Shown: positions 1 through 9,549 of the stretch, piece by piece | Position numbering within the stretch: position 1 is the first letter of the stretch | Layout of the letters: every line of letters begins with the position of its first letter | Source of the DNA: Roseovarius sp. ZX-A-9 | Lineage (GTDB): Bacteria; Pseudomonadota; Alphaproteobacteria; Rhodobacterales; Rhodobacteraceae | Reading direction: 5' to 3' | Length of the DNA stretch: 64,000 nucleotides | Assembly (NCBI RefSeq): GCF_028369135.1 | Contig: NZ_JAPWHW010000015.1 | Location: 1-64,000, forward strand | Notes under the pieces: generated by a model | Databases searched by the model: none | Told to the model about the DNA's origin: nothing | The model's input: the letters and a program-made list of their open reading frames with translations, nothing else | Program-made: the position numbers and the translations under genes

Positions 1-317
1 TCATAAGCAGTTTACGACAACTGCACTATGGCGCATTGCGACGCCGGTTGATGCAGGAGCCATCCACCCCATCCGCACAGCTGCCATCCGGGACGATGAA
101 ACCGCCCCCTGCAAATTTCAGCGAAGGCATTAGCCTGTTCAGACCCATATTGCGTTCGGGGGCAAACGTGGATTTTCAATACGAACTGTAAGGGGTTTGA
201 TATTCCGTGCGGGCTTTGGCGGGCGCGTCCGGCGAGGGTAAGGGAATCCGCTATTGTATGCGGCACGGTCGCTCGGCTAGCCTGTTGCGAACTGCACCGG
301 GACAAAAGGACGCCGTC
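1..317. other. Intergenic region, no gene recognised
   Basis: No ORF with a recognisable product or ribosome-binding site was found here. The frame of the following gene stays open back to position 207, but that stretch has no ribosome-binding site and no exported-protein character, so it is treated as untranslated. A long minus-strand ORF crossing this area is an antisense shadow of the next gene. Confidence 0.5.
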
Positions 318-1925
318 ATGAATGCTCTGAAATCCGCGATACTGGCCACCTGCACCTGCCTTGCCCTGCCTGTCGCGGCACTGGCCGAGGGCGACCCCAA
401 ACCGGGCCTGCTGGATCTCATCACGCCGGACGCCATCGCCGGATCGCTGGCCAGCGTCGCCATTTCGGCGCTGCGCACCCAGATGGAAGTGGAATACGAC
501 CATATGGAGACCGACGTGATGCGCGGGACGGTGGCGCTGTCGGGGGTGACGCTGCGCCCGCAACTGCCCTATGACCGGGCCCGCCAATGCGAGGTCAAGC
601 TGGCGCGGATCCGCTTTGACATCGGCAAGCAGCGCCCGCTTCTGGCAGCCTCGAACATTTCGGTGACAGCGATCGGCGCGCGCGCCAACATCGCCTGTCT
701 CGACCGCGATATCGGCTTGGCGCTGCGCACCGCAGGCTATCCGCAGATCGAGCTGGACCGGCTGGTTTACGAGATGGATTACTTCCACGGCTCTGGCGAG
801 ATTCGCGCCAATGCTTCGGCCACGATCAATGATCTGGCGACGATCGACCTGGCGATGTCCGGCGCGATCCTGCCCCGGCTCGACCGCTATGGCTATACCG
901 GCGATCCGGCGATCCGGCTGCGCCGCGCGGTGCTGGGATTGCAGGATCATGGAGGTTGGGAGCGCCTGTCGCAGCTCATGCCCGAGAACCTGCGCCAGCC
1001 GGATGTGATCCGTGGCCTGGGTACCGAAGAGCTGACCAACATGCTCAGCCAGAACGGCACCCGCGCGCTGACATCGACCGAGCGGCGGTTCATCGAGGAT
1101 CTGATGGACCACGTTGCGCGGTTTGTCCGCACCCCCGGCGAAATCACCATCGAGGCCGAACTGCCCGCCGACGGGATCGTGATCGAACCCGAAGTGTACC
1201 AATCGCCCGAGGAACTGTTGCAGGCGCTGGCCCCCGATGCGCGTTCTGCGCCGCTGGCCCAGTCGCAACTGCTGAGCGAAGATCTGCTGAAACGCAAACA
1301 GGCCGAGCTTTCGCGGGCCGACCGGCTGGAACTGGCGCAGGCGCTGCTGGAGGGCAGGGGCCTGCCGCGCGCCGAGGCGCTGGTGCCCGACTTGCTGGCG
1401 CCGATGGTCGACGCAACCAGCGCTGACGGCGCGCAGGCCGCGTTGATGACGGCGCAGGCGCTGATGCCATATGACGCCGGCAAGGCCTATCAGTATGCGC
1501 TGATCGCCAGCGAGGCGCGGCTGCCCGAGGCGGTGCCGCTGCTCGATGCGCTGGAGGCGCGGCTGACGACCGGTGCGGTGATCGACGCGCAGGACACCTA
1601 CCTGGACGCCAGCGGTGCCGAGATCGGCGCAGCGGCCCTGCCAGCGGATGGCGACGTGCGCGCGGTCCGGCGGCTGGCACTGGCGCATTTCACCGGGCTG
1701 GATGCGGCGCGCTCTTACCGGCTGGCCTATTACTATGCGCTGATCGCCGAGGCGGCGGGTGATATCGGCGCGCGGCCCCTGCGCGAGGACATCGAGGCGC
1801 GCTTTGCCAATCGCGGCGACACCGTAAACGCGCTCTGGATTCAGACCCGGACCAGCGTGCAGGAAAAGGCGCTGTCGGACTGGGTCGAGTTGGGGCTGGC
1901 GGCGCGCTTCCGCCGCGACGACTGA
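318..1925 (+). CDS. Exported protein of unknown function with Sel1/TPR-like C-terminus
   Basis: I do not recognise this 535-residue protein. The first ~24 residues look like a Sec signal peptide (basic start, hydrophobic run, cleavage near ALAEG), so it is probably periplasmic. Two similar helical blocks near residues 380-420 (YQYALIASEA) and 455-500 (YRLAYYYALIAEAA) resemble degenerate Sel1/TPR repeats, which usually mediate protein-protein contacts. The middle part is acidic and has no motif I can name. The ATG at 318 is preferred over the open upstream frame because the signal peptide begins exactly there. The gene stands alone, with about 108 bases before the aldolase gene. Export is an inference from sequence; the repeat assignment is tentative. 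Confidence 0.8.
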   Translation: MNALKSAILATCTCLALPVAALAEGDPKPGLLDLITPDAIAGSLASVAISALRTQMEVEYDHMETDVMRGTVALSGVTLRPQLPYDRARQCEVKLARIRFDIGKQRPLLAASNISVTAIGARANIACLDRDIGLALRTAGYPQIELDRLVYEMDYFHGSGEIRANASATINDLATIDLAMSGAILPRLDRYGYTGDPAIRLRRAVLGLQDHGGWERLSQLMPENLRQPDVIRGLGTEELTNMLSQNGTRALTSTERRFIEDLMDHVARFVRTPGEITIEAELPADGIVIEPEVYQSPEELLQALAPDARSAPLAQSQLLSEDLLKRKQAELSRADRLELAQALLEGRGLPRAEALVPDLLAPMVDATSADGAQAALMTAQALMPYDAGKAYQYALIASEARLPEAVPLLDALEARLTTGAVIDAQDTYLDASGAEIGAAALPADGDVRAVRRLALAHFTGLDAARSYRLAYYYALIAEAAGDIGARPLREDIEARFANRGDTVNALWIQTRTSVQEKALSDWVELGLAARFRRDD

Positions 1926-2033
1926 CTGGCGGCGCTGGCGGTCGCCGTTAGCGCCACCACAATTGCAACGCAGACGTCGCTCGCCTAGAAGCGGGGCAAT
2001 TCGACATATCCATTACAGAGCGGAGCCGCACAG

Positions 2034-2927
2034 ATGCCCAACCAGACCCAAGCCGAGAAGATGCGCAGCGCAGGCGGATTTATCGCCGCACTTGACCAGA
2101 GCGGTGGTTCCACGCCCAAGGCGCTGAAGCTCTACGGTGTCGACGAGAGCGCCTATGGGTCCGAGGCTGAGATGTTCGACCTGATTCACGCCATGCGCGC
2201 GCGCATCGCGCAGGCCCCGGCCTTTACCGGCGACAAGGTGATCGGCGCGATCCTCTTCGAGATGACGATGGACCGGCAGATGGGTGGCAAGCCGACCGCG
2301 CAGTTCCTGTGGGAAGAGCGCGGCGTCGTGCCGTTTCTCAAAGTGGACAAGGGGCTGGAGGACGAAGCAGACGGCGTGCGCCTGATGAAACCGATGCCGG
2401 ATCTGGATGCGTTGCTGGAACGCGCCCGCGCCGCGGGTATCTTCGGCACCAAGATGCGCTCGGTCATCGACGCCGCGTCCGCCAGCGGCATCGCCGCCAA
2501 CGTGGCGCAGCAGTTCGAGGTGGGTCGGCAGATCCTGGGCCACGGCCTGATCCCGATCATCGAGCCGGAAGTGACGATCACGATTGCCGACAAGGCCGCG
2601 GCCGAGGATATTCTGCTGGCCGAACTGACCAAGGCACTGGATGCGCTGCCCGAAGGCACGCAGGTGATGCTGAAGCTGACCCTGCCCGAGACGGCGAACC
2701 ACTACAAATCTCTCGTTGATCACCGGGCGGTGATGCGGGTGGTGGCGCTGTCTGGCGGGTATTCGCGCGAAGAAGCCAATGACCGGCTGGCGCGCAACAC
2801 GGGCGTGATCGCCAGCTTTAGCCGGGCCCTGACCGAAGGGCTCTCGGCGGATCAGAGCGACGCGGATTTCAACGCGACGATTTCGGCCACGATCGACAGC
2901 ATCTACCAGGCGTCAATCGCGGGGTAG
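2034..2927 (+). CDS. fda: Fructose-bisphosphate aldolase, class I
   Basis: Cytosolic aldolase that interconverts fructose 1,6-bisphosphate with glyceraldehyde 3-phosphate and dihydroxyacetone phosphate in glycolysis and gluconeogenesis. The 297-residue length matches the short bacterial class I (Fda-type) enzymes of about 296 residues. Seen in the sequence are the N-terminal [13 protein letters not shown] block (from residue ~19) and the VMLKLTLPE strand, where Lys214 is the likely Schiff-base lysine by family analogy; no metal-binding class II motifs are present. The ATG at 2034 is preceded by GCGGAG. It is monocistronic and convergent with the acyl-CoA dehydrogenase gene, leaving only 16 bases between the stops and no obvious terminator hairpin. 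Confidence 0.93.
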   Translation: MPNQTQAEKMRSAGGFIAALDQSGGSTPKALKLYGVDESAYGSEAEMFDLIHAMRARIAQAPAFTGDKVIGAILFEMTMDRQMGGKPTAQFLWEERGVVPFLKVDKGLEDEADGVRLMKPMPDLDALLERARAAGIFGTKMRSVIDAASASGIAANVAQQFEVGRQILGHGLIPIIEPEVTITIADKAAAEDILLAELTKALDALPEGTQVMLKLTLPETANHYKSLVDHRAVMRVVALSGGYSREEANDRLARNTGVIASFSRALTEGLSADQSDADFNATISATIDSIYQASIAG

Positions 2928-2943
2928 GTGCGGGCCGCGCCCC

Positions 2944-4557
2944 TCACGGCCCCAATCGCGCCAGAATAGCACCCGTATCCACCCCGGTGATCGCGCCGGC
3001 GGTACGGCCGCGCGCCTCCAGCCGGGTGGCGACATAACCATCGCTCACGGCGGGCGGCGCGTGGCGGATCAGCACCGAGGCAGTCAGCAGGGTCGCAAGG
3101 CTCTCGACATACCAGCGCAGATCGCCCTCGTCCGGCAGACACGGGAAGCGCCGTATATGCGCGTCGAGTGCGGCGTCATAGCGCCGTGACTGGCCGGTGG
3201 CGGCGCCCAGTTCCGCGCTCAGGATTTCGGCGGCGGCGGGCATGCGGCGCAACGTGCGCAGGAGATCCAGACAGATCACGTTGCCCGACCCTTCCCAGAT
3301 AGCATTCAACGGTGCCTCGCGGTAGAGCATCGGCAGCGGGGTGTCCTCGATATAACCCATGCCGCCCAACGCCTCCATCGCCTCGAAGACCAGCGGCGGG
3401 CACAGCTTGTTGCCAAGGTATTTGGCCAGCGCCACGCCCAGCCGCGCCAGCGTGCGGTCGGCCTCTGATCGCCCGTCAAAGGCGCGGGCGACATGCAGGC
3501 CCAGCGCCAATGTCCCCTCCCAGTCCAGCGCCAGATCGGCCAGCACGCGGGCCATCAGCGGCTGGTCGATCAGCTTCGCGCCAAATGCGCTGCGGTGCCG
3601 CGCCCAGTGATGTGCCTCGGTCAGGGCGGCGCGCATCAGCCCCGCCGGGGCCATCGCGGTATCAAGGCGCGTGTGATGCACCATCTCGATGATTGTGCGC
3701 ACGCCTGCCCCCTCGTCCCCAAGCCGGTGGGCGCAGGCATCGGCATATTCGATCTCTGCCGAGGCGTTGGAGCGGTTGCCCAGCTTGTCCTTGAGCCGCT
3801 GGATGTGCACCGCGTTGCGCGCGCCCTCCAGCCAGCGGGGCACGACAAAGCAGGTCAGCCCGCCCGGTGCCTGCGCCAGCGTCAGGAACCCGTCGGACAT
3901 CGGTGCGGAGCAGAACCATTTATGCCCGCGCAGCCGGTAGAGATCACCGTCGCGTTCCGCGCGGGTCGTCGTGCCGGTCAGGTCCGAGCCGCCCTGTTTC
4001 TCGGTCATAGCCATGCCCATCGTCGCTGCCGCCTTGCGTGGCAGGGGGACGGGCGCGGGATCGTGCAGGCGCGCGGTCAGCTTGGGGCTCCACTCGGCAA
4101 ACAGCGTCTTGTCGGCGCGCAGCGCGGGCACGGCGGCGTAGGTCATGGTCATCGGGCAGCAGACGCCCGGCTCTACCTGGCTGGTCAGGTAGACCATTGC
4201 GGCATGGGTGCTGTGCCCGCCTTCCGCACCCTCCCACGGCAGCGCGGCATAGCCGGCCCCGAGCCCCAGCTGCATCAACTCGTGATAGGCCGGATGATAG
4301 CGCATCTCGTCCAGCCGACGACCGCCTGCATCAAACAGCACCGCCTCGGGTGGGTTGCGATTGGCGGCGCGGCCCGCCGCGCGTGTCTCAGCCCGGCCCA
4401 GCCTGCTGCCGTAGCGGGCCAGATGCGCGGCGTCGGCGGTGTGGGCATGATCCTGCAATGCCGGGTCATCTGCCCAGAGGTCGAGATCGCCGCGCGGTTC
4501 GGGTTGATTCGTGACCACATGGGTGTCGGTCTCTGTCCGGGGCGGGGAATGGGGCAT
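2944..4557 (-). CDS. AidB-like acyl-CoA dehydrogenase family protein
   Basis: Flavoprotein of the acyl-CoA dehydrogenase superfamily, about 537 residues, longer than the ~380 of standard enzymes. The start (NQPEPRGDLDLWADD), the RRLDEMRYHPAYHELM block and the total length match the AidB subgroup, linked in Escherichia coli to the adaptive response to alkylating agents. The FAD-domain signature MAMTEKQGGSDLTGTTT lies near residues 190-206. The start is the ATG at 4557, because AGGAGACCC lies just upstream; the reading frame is open further to 4719 but without homology-like sequence. Whether it acts on an acyl-CoA, repairs or protects DNA, or does something else cannot be told from sequence. 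It is divergent from ftsB, with 176 bases between the starts. Confidence 0.88.
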   Translation of the reverse strand: MPHSPPRTETDTHVVTNQPEPRGDLDLWADDPALQDHAHTADAAHLARYGSRLGRAETRAAGRAANRNPPEAVLFDAGGRRLDEMRYHPAYHELMQLGLGAGYAALPWEGAEGGHSTHAAMVYLTSQVEPGVCCPMTMTYAAVPALRADKTLFAEWSPKLTARLHDPAPVPLPRKAAATMGMAMTEKQGGSDLTGTTTRAERDGDLYRLRGHKWFCSAPMSDGFLTLAQAPGGLTCFVVPRWLEGARNAVHIQRLKDKLGNRSNASAEIEYADACAHRLGDEGAGVRTIIEMVHHTRLDTAMAPAGLMRAALTEAHHWARHRSAFGAKLIDQPLMARVLADLALDWEGTLALGLHVARAFDGRSEADRTLARLGVALAKYLGNKLCPPLVFEAMEALGGMGYIEDTPLPMLYREAPLNAIWEGSGNVICLDLLRTLRRMPAAAEILSAELGAATGQSRRYDAALDAHIRRFPCLPDEGDLRWYVESLATLLTASVLIRHAPPAVSDGYVATRLEARGRTAGAITGVDTGAILARLGP

Positions 4558-4733
4558 CGGCGGGTCTCCTTTGGCGCACCCATTAAGCGGATCACATGCC
4601 CTGATTGCAACGGCTGCGACCATTGCACACCGCGTGGCGGGAAAACGATTCCCAAACCGGGCGGGATATGCGACTGTCCCCGAACAGCGCCCGTCAGAGG
4701 CGCGGATATTGAAGAGCACCGAGGCAGACCGAC

Positions 4734-5033
4734 ATGATCACCCGCAAGAAACCTGCGCTGGGCGTATTGGCCTATTTCGCCGTGGCGTTCAGCCTTTGTG
4801 TCTATTTCACATTCGCCGCCGTTCAGGGCGATTACGGCCTGTTCAGCCGGGCCGAGATCGAAGCGCAGCGCGCCGAGTTGCAACTGCAACTGGACGCGAT
4901 CGAGGCGCAGGTGGCACGCATGGACAACCTCACCCGGCGGTTGTCGGATACCTACCTGGATCTTGACCTGCTGGACGAGCAGGCGCGCAGCGTGCTGGGC
5001 CTGCTGCGCAGCGACGAGCTCGTGATCCGCTAG
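4734..5033 (+). CDS. ftsB: FtsB/DivIC-family septum formation initiator
   Basis: Small bitopic cell-division protein of 99 residues. Residues ~9-28 (GVLAYFAVAFSLCVYFTFAA) form a single membrane segment, followed by a charged helix (residues ~38-70, IEAQRAELQLQLDAIEAQVA) with the heptad spacing expected for the periplasmic coiled coil that pairs with FtsL and binds FtsQ. The length and layout (short cytoplasmic tail, one membrane span, coiled coil, short C-terminal domain) fit FtsB well. A GAGG ribosome-binding site lies upstream of the ATG. It is convergent with the choline dehydrogenase gene, with only 9 bases between the two stops. Confidence 0.88.
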   Translation: MITRKKPALGVLAYFAVAFSLCVYFTFAAVQGDYGLFSRAEIEAQRAELQLQLDAIEAQVARMDNLTRRLSDTYLDLDLLDEQARSVLGLLRSDELVIR

Positions 5034-5042
5034 CAGCCCGAA

Positions 5043-6719
5043 TCAAGCGCGACGTGCCGCCTTGACGGTGGTTTCCCACTCGGGGTGAATCCACGGCTGC
5101 TGGTTTGAGGCGGGCAGCAAGCCGCGCCCCAGAATGTGATCGCTGGCCTTTTCGCCGGTCATGATGCTGGGGGCGTTGAGATTGCCATTGGGGATGCGCG
5201 GAAAGATCGAGCTGTCGGCGACGCGCAAGCGGTCCACGCCGATCACCCGGCATTCGGGATCGACCACCGCAGTCGGGTCATCTGCCGCGCCGATCTTGCA
5301 GGTGCCGCAGGGGTGATAGGCGCTCTCGGCATGTTCACGGATGAAATCATCCAGCTCGGCGTCGCTCTGCACGGCATCTCCGGGCTGGATTTCCCGCCCC
5401 CGGTAGGGCGCAAAGGCATCCTGCCCGAAAATCTCTCGGGTCAGGCGGATGCAATGGCGAAACTCGGCCCAGTCGTCGGGGTGAGACATGTAGTCAAACG
5501 CGATTTTTGGCGCGTCGGCGGGATTGGCAGAGCCGAGTCTGACCGAACCGCGCGATTTACTGCGCATCGGGCCGACATGCGCCTGATAGCCATGGCCCTC
5601 TGCCGCCGCCTTGCCATCATAGCGCACGGCGATGGGAAGAAAGTGGTATTGGATGTCTGGATATTTCACGCCCGGCGCAGAGCGTAGGAACGCCACGCTT
5701 TCAAACTGGTTCGACGCGCCGAGGCCGCTTTTCGTGAACAGCCACTGCGCCCCGATCATAGCCTTGGAAATCAGGTTCCAATATTTGTACAGCGTGATCG
5801 GCTGAATGCTTTGCTGCTGGATATAAAGCTCCAGGTGGTCTTGCAGGTTCTGTCCGACACCGGGCCGATCTGCGATCACCTCGATCCCGTGTTCGGCCAG
5901 ATGCGCGGCGGGGCCGATGCCGGACAGCATCAAGATCTTGGGTGAATTGAACGCCGATGCCGCGACGATCACCTCGGCGTTGGCGTGCACCACTTCGATC
6001 TTGCCGCCGCGCTCGATCTCGACGCCGGTTGCGCGACCGTCCTCGATGATCACCCGGCGCACGAAACAGCGCAGCAAGTCGCAATTGGGCCGTTTCAGTG
6101 CCGGATGCAGATAGGCGTTGGCCGCGGACCAGCGGCGCCCTTTCCAGATGGTCTGATCGAAGGGGCCAAAGCCCTCTTGCTTCTCACCGTTGTAATCGGC
6201 GGTGGTCTCATAGCCGGCCTGCCGCCCTGCCTCGACAAAGGCTTTGATCAGCGGATTGGCCAAGGGGCCACGTTGCACATGCAGCGGGCCATCCGTTCCG
6301 CGCCAAGCCGGGTCGCCGCCATGGCCGCTATCGTGCCAGTTTTCCATCCGCTTGTAATAGGGCAACACGTTCTTGTAGCCCCAGCCGGTCGCGCCTGTTT
6401 CCTCCCAATGGTCGAAATCGCAGGCGTGGCCGCGAACGTAGCACATCCCGTTGATCGAGGATGATCCGCCAACGACCTTGCCGCGCGGGGCGGCCAGACG
6501 CCTGCCATTCAGGTGCGGTTCGGGCTCCGTGGTATAGCCCCAGTCATACATCGACATGTTCATCGGATAGCTCAGCGCGCCGGGCATCTGGATGAACGGG
6601 CCTGCATCGCTGCCGCCATATTCCAGTACCAGAACCGAATGTTTGCCGTCCTCTGACAGGCGGTAGGCCATCGCCGACCCGGCAGAGCCGGACCCGATGA
6701 TCACGTAATCGGCTTGCAT
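5043..6719 (-). CDS. betA: Choline dehydrogenase (GMC oxidoreductase)
   Basis: FAD enzyme that oxidises choline to betaine aldehyde, feeding glycine betaine synthesis (osmoprotection and, in marine bacteria, choline use as carbon and nitrogen source). The 558 residues match BetA. Visible are the FAD-binding [18 protein letters not shown] at residues 4-21, the GMC signature around residue 84 ([16 protein letters not shown]), and the C-terminal [11 protein letters not shown] with the catalytic His, then [17 protein letters not shown]. It is divergent from betI, the usual repressor, across 138 bases holding a candidate operator, so choline-responsive control is likely. betB (betaine aldehyde dehydrogenase) and transporter genes are not in this window. 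Some GMC homologues act on other alcohols, but the betI neighbour supports choline. Confidence 0.92.
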   Translation of the reverse strand: MQADYVIIGSGSAGSAMAYRLSEDGKHSVLVLEYGGSDAGPFIQMPGALSYPMNMSMYDWGYTTEPEPHLNGRRLAAPRGKVVGGSSSINGMCYVRGHACDFDHWEETGATGWGYKNVLPYYKRMENWHDSGHGGDPAWRGTDGPLHVQRGPLANPLIKAFVEAGRQAGYETTADYNGEKQEGFGPFDQTIWKGRRWSAANAYLHPALKRPNCDLLRCFVRRVIIEDGRATGVEIERGGKIEVVHANAEVIVAASAFNSPKILMLSGIGPAAHLAEHGIEVIADRPGVGQNLQDHLELYIQQQSIQPITLYKYWNLISKAMIGAQWLFTKSGLGASNQFESVAFLRSAPGVKYPDIQYHFLPIAVRYDGKAAAEGHGYQAHVGPMRSKSRGSVRLGSANPADAPKIAFDYMSHPDDWAEFRHCIRLTREIFGQDAFAPYRGREIQPGDAVQSDAELDDFIREHAESAYHPCGTCKIGAADDPTAVVDPECRVIGVDRLRVADSSIFPRIPNGNLNAPSIMTGEKASDHILGRGLLPASNQQPWIHPEWETTVKAARRA

Positions 6720-6756
6720 AACTTGCGACTCCCGGCGCTGTGGATTGCAGGAATAC

Positions 6757-6789
6757 TTACCGTTGGTCAGTTTTTATGTCAAAAGGTAA
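6757..6789. promoter_or_regulatory. Candidate BetI operator between betA and betI
   Basis: An imperfect 33-bp dyad: TTACC at 6757-6761 and GGTAA at 6785-6789 form perfect outer arms, and 10 of 13 positions per half-site are symmetric when the inner TTGGTCA and TGTCAAAA are included. It lies 38 bases upstream of the betA start, in an AT-rich part of the betA-betI intergenic region, where a TetR-family repressor would block both promoters. Binding is inferred from symmetry and location only. Confidence 0.5.
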
Positions 6790-6857
6790 TTATTGTTACT
6801 CCGCTGCCCGTTGTCTAAGTTGTGGCAACAAGAATTCCGCAGACACGAGGCACGCAG

Positions 6858-7541
6858 ATGGCACGGCAAAGCATTGGCGAGATCAGGCGCGCAGAGCTGT
6901 CGCAGGCGGCGTTCGATGCGCTGGTCCAGTTCGGCATGCGCGGTACCACGCTGGAGCGGGTGGCAAAGATCGCAGGCGTGTCCAAGGGCGTCGTTCTGCA
7001 CCATTTCAAGGACAAGGATGCGCTCTTTGAGGCGGTGCAGCGCAAGGCCAACACCGTGCTGCGCGAATGCGTGGTCGAATTGCTGCACCATGCCGATACC
7101 CCCGTGGAACGGCTCTATGCGATCATCGTCGGCAATTTCGCCGAGCCGGTCTTTCAGCAGGAAATCTGCCATGCGTGGATCAGCCTGTGTTCGGATGTGC
7201 CGCACCACCGCCAGAGCCAGCGCATCCAGACCGCGGTACATGCGCGCATGCGGTCGAACCTGCTGAGCGCGCTGCGCCCGCTGATGCCGCTGGACCGCGC
7301 GCGACAGACCGCGTTCCAGTTACGCACGGTGATGGATGGGATCTGGCTGCGCGCCAGCTTTCAGGCGCAGCCGATGCCGGGGCGGCAGGGGGTGGATCAG
7401 GTGGATTACGCCGCGCGGCATCTGATGCCGGACGTGGTGCCGGACCTGGCCGAATTCGACGCGGCGCGGCAGAAGATGGAGACGCTGGCCGGGATCATGC
7501 TGAGTACGCGGGCCTTCCGCGAACGTGCCCTGACCGGGTAG
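6858..7541 (+). CDS. betI: BetI, TetR-family choline-responsive repressor
   Basis: DNA-binding repressor of the bet genes. The N-terminal helix-turn-helix is clear (residues ~28-58, TTLERVAKIAGVSKGVVLHH then FKDKDALF), and the C-terminal ligand domain follows BetI rather than generic TetR (a GNF block, TVMDGIWLRASF). At 227 residues it is somewhat longer than the ~195 of E. coli BetI because of a C-terminal extension. The start at 6858 (MARQSIGEIRR) is chosen because BetI proteins start close to the first helix; the frame is open to 6822. It is divergent from betA, and the dyad at 6757-6789 is its likely site. Choline is the known inducer in this family; that is transferred knowledge, not visible here. 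Confidence 0.88.
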   Translation: MARQSIGEIRRAELSQAAFDALVQFGMRGTTLERVAKIAGVSKGVVLHHFKDKDALFEAVQRKANTVLRECVVELLHHADTPVERLYAIIVGNFAEPVFQQEICHAWISLCSDVPHHRQSQRIQTAVHARMRSNLLSALRPLMPLDRARQTAFQLRTVMDGIWLRASFQAQPMPGRQGVDQVDYAARHLMPDVVPDLAEFDAARQKMETLAGIMLSTRAFRERALTG

Positions 7542-7624
7542 TGCCACGCGCGCCCGGTGACGCGATAGACAGCTTCGCGCCGCGGGTGATATAGCGGGGC
7601 GCAACGGTACGAGGGGGCATGGTT

Positions 7625-8665
7625 ATGGCAGACTGGATTGTCGAGGCGATCGAGAAAATCGAGGCCGATGTTCGGCGTTCGTCGGATACGCATCTGTTGA
7701 AGCTGCCGCTGCCGCAGCTCAAAGGCGTCGATATCTACCTCAAGGACGAAAGCACCCACCCCACCGGCAGTCTCAAGCACCGGCTGGCGCGCTCGCTGTT
7801 CCTCTATGCGCTGTGCAACGGCAAGATCGTGCGAGACACGCCGGTGATCGAGGCATCGTCGGGCAGCACGGCGGTGTCAGAGGCGTATTTCGCCCAGATG
7901 CTGGGCCTGCCCTTCATCGCGGTGATGCCGCGCAAGACGGCACAGAGCAAGATCGACAAGATCACGCTCTATGGCGGGCAGTGTCATTTCGTCGACAGCA
8001 GCCCGCAGATGCATGACGCGGCGGTGAAACTGGCGGCAGAGATGGGCGGCTATTTCATGGATCAGTTCATGTATGCCGAACGCGCCACCGACTGGCGCGG
8101 CAACAACAACATCGCCGAAAGCATCTTCGAGCAGATGAGCCGGGAGCCGCACCCGGTGCCGCATACGCTGGTGATGAGCGCGGGCACCGGCGGCACCTCG
8201 GCCACGCTGGGGCGCTATCTGCGGTATCGCGGTCACCGCACGCAGCTGGTGGTGGTGGACCCGGAAAACTCGGTTTTCTACGACAGCTACCAGACCCGCG
8301 ATGACACGCTCACCGCCGATTGTTCCAGCCGGATCGAGGGGATCGGGCGGCCACGGGTCGAGAAATCCTTTCAGCCCGATGTGATCGACGCGATGATGCA
8401 GGTGCCCGACGCCGCCAGCGTCGCCACGATCCTGTGGCTTGAGCGGCTGATCGGCCGCAAGGCGGGCGCGTCCACCGGCACCAATCTGTGGGGCGCGCTG
8501 AAGGTGGCGCGCGACATGGTGGACCGGGGCGAGACGGGCTCGATCGTCACGCTGCTCTGCGATGGCGGCGAGCGGTATCTAGACACCTATTACAATCCGG
8601 CATGGGTGCAGGAATGTATCGGCGATATCACGCCTTATTCCGAGGCGCTGGAGGACTGGTTCTAA
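7625..8665 (+). CDS. PLP-dependent cysteine synthase-family enzyme (Cds1-like)
   Basis: Fold-type II PLP enzyme of 346 residues. The PLP lysine sits in [14 protein letters not shown] (residue ~53), the substrate loop reads [14 protein letters not shown] where cysteine synthases usually carry a TSGNTG-like loop, and the phosphate-binding glycine loop is [16 protein letters not shown]. The serine-rich substrate loop and the C-terminal [16 protein letters not shown] match the Cds1 type of actinobacterial and proteobacterial L-cysteine desulfhydrases, which release H2S, pyruvate and ammonia, better than CysK or CysM. The ATG at 7625 is preferred to that at 7619 because GAGGGGG (7612-7618) is at a usable 6-7 base distance only from the second. 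Its stop overlaps the stop of the convergent membrane-protein gene. The exact substrate is not certain. Confidence 0.82.
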   Translation: MADWIVEAIEKIEADVRRSSDTHLLKLPLPQLKGVDIYLKDESTHPTGSLKHRLARSLFLYALCNGKIVRDTPVIEASSGSTAVSEAYFAQMLGLPFIAVMPRKTAQSKIDKITLYGGQCHFVDSSPQMHDAAVKLAAEMGGYFMDQFMYAERATDWRGNNNIAESIFEQMSREPHPVPHTLVMSAGTGGTSATLGRYLRYRGHRTQLVVVDPENSVFYDSYQTRDDTLTADCSSRIEGIGRPRVEKSFQPDVIDAMMQVPDAASVATILWLERLIGRKAGASTGTNLWGALKVARDMVDRGETGSIVTLLCDGGERYLDTYYNPAWVQECIGDITPYSEALEDWF

Positions 8666-9306
8666 TCGGTGGTCGCCGTGACCAGCCGGTAGGCCGCGAT
8701 CCGGTAGCAGAAATAGAGCCACGCCGCCGCGCCAACGAACTTGAATCCTTCTTCCAGCGCTTGCGACAGCCCGTAGCTGATCGGCAGGATCTCCTGCACC
8801 GCATCTACCACCACGGACATGGCCAGCAGGCCACCGGCCGTGAGAAAGGCGAAGGCGTCGATCTGTTTGATCTTGGCGTAGTATTTGCGCAGCAGGTAGC
8901 CCACGAACAGCGCATAAATCGGGATCAGGATACCTTCGGTGATGAACCGGTCGTGGATCAGGAAAAAATCATCCACCGCCAGGAAGGCCGAGAACCAGCC
9001 GCACAGGACCAGCAGCATCTTGTGCGCCTCTCCGTCATGCCCCGCACCGGCCGCCACGCGAAAGAAGCAGACCGTCGTCGCCGCCACCCAGAGCCACGCG
9101 CCGATGCTGGAGACAAAGCCGAGGAAGCTCGATTCCTTGGTGATCTGCGCCGTATCGCGGAGCGTTTCGACCAGAGTGAAGCCGCCCAGCGCCATCGCGC
9201 CCAGCGAGATGAGGTAGAAGACCAGCGCCGGGATGCAGCAATAAATGGCGATGCGGCGGAAATTTGCGGCGGTGAATTCGGCCTTGAGGCCACCGAATCT
9301 CGACAT
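8662..9306 (-). CDS. Integral membrane protein of unknown function
   Basis: A 214-residue protein with about five to six hydrophobic helices (for example [20 protein letters not shown] near residue 22, a stretch near 65-85, [34 protein letters not shown], and [17 protein letters not shown]). Charged residues sit between helices ([23 protein letters not shown]). I do not recognise a family. The ATG at 9306 ([11 protein letters not shown]) is chosen because the open frame upstream to 9381 is basic and not membrane-like. It is convergent with the Cds1-like gene (stops overlap) and divergent from selD across about 236 bases. Confidence 0.7.
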   Translation of the reverse strand: MSRFGGLKAEFTAANFRRIAIYCCIPALVFYLISLGAMALGGFTLVETLRDTAQITKESSFLGFVSSIGAWLWVAATTVCFFRVAAGAGHDGEAHKMLLVLCGWFSAFLAVDDFFLIHDRFITEGILIPIYALFVGYLLRKYYAKIKQIDAFAFLTAGGLLAMSVVVDAVQEILPISYGLSQALEEGFKFVGAAAWLYFCYRIAAYRLVTATTD

Positions 9307-9519
9307 GGGACTGCCCTTTGCTGTTCTTCGGCGGGCGTGGATCGCCGCCGTTCCGGACCAGTGCCGCGAAACGCGCGGCAAATCAAGCCTGCGATGGCGG
9401 TGCGCGCGGCGGTGTGGCTTGCGGCATTCAGCACGGTTTCAAAATCGGCGGAATGTGACTACTTGCTTGGGGTGCGGGCAAAGTCGCCCCCGGCATTCCG
9501 AATGACCAGGTGGAGAGCC

Positions 9520-9549
9520 ATGACCACAATGAGAGATGACCGATGCTGA
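9520..9549 (+). promoter_or_regulatory. Possible nine-codon leader ORF overlapping the selD start
   Basis: ATG at 9520 follows AGGTGGAG at a good distance and encodes MTTMRDDRC before a UGA stop at 9547-9549 that overlaps the selD ATG (9543). The stop directly follows a UGC codon. The arrangement would couple selD translation to this mini-ORF. It may be chance, since selD itself has a GAGAG motif (9531-9535) at a usable distance. Confidence 0.25.

Noticed and set aside
12..1688. 558-residue minus-strand ORF opposite the exported protein
   Set aside because: Composition is that of a G+C-rich antisense shadow; the plus-strand gene has a signal peptide and a proper start.
3493..4737. 414-residue plus-strand ORF
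   Set aside because: Antisense to the AidB-like gene, which has clear family motifs and a ribosome-binding site.
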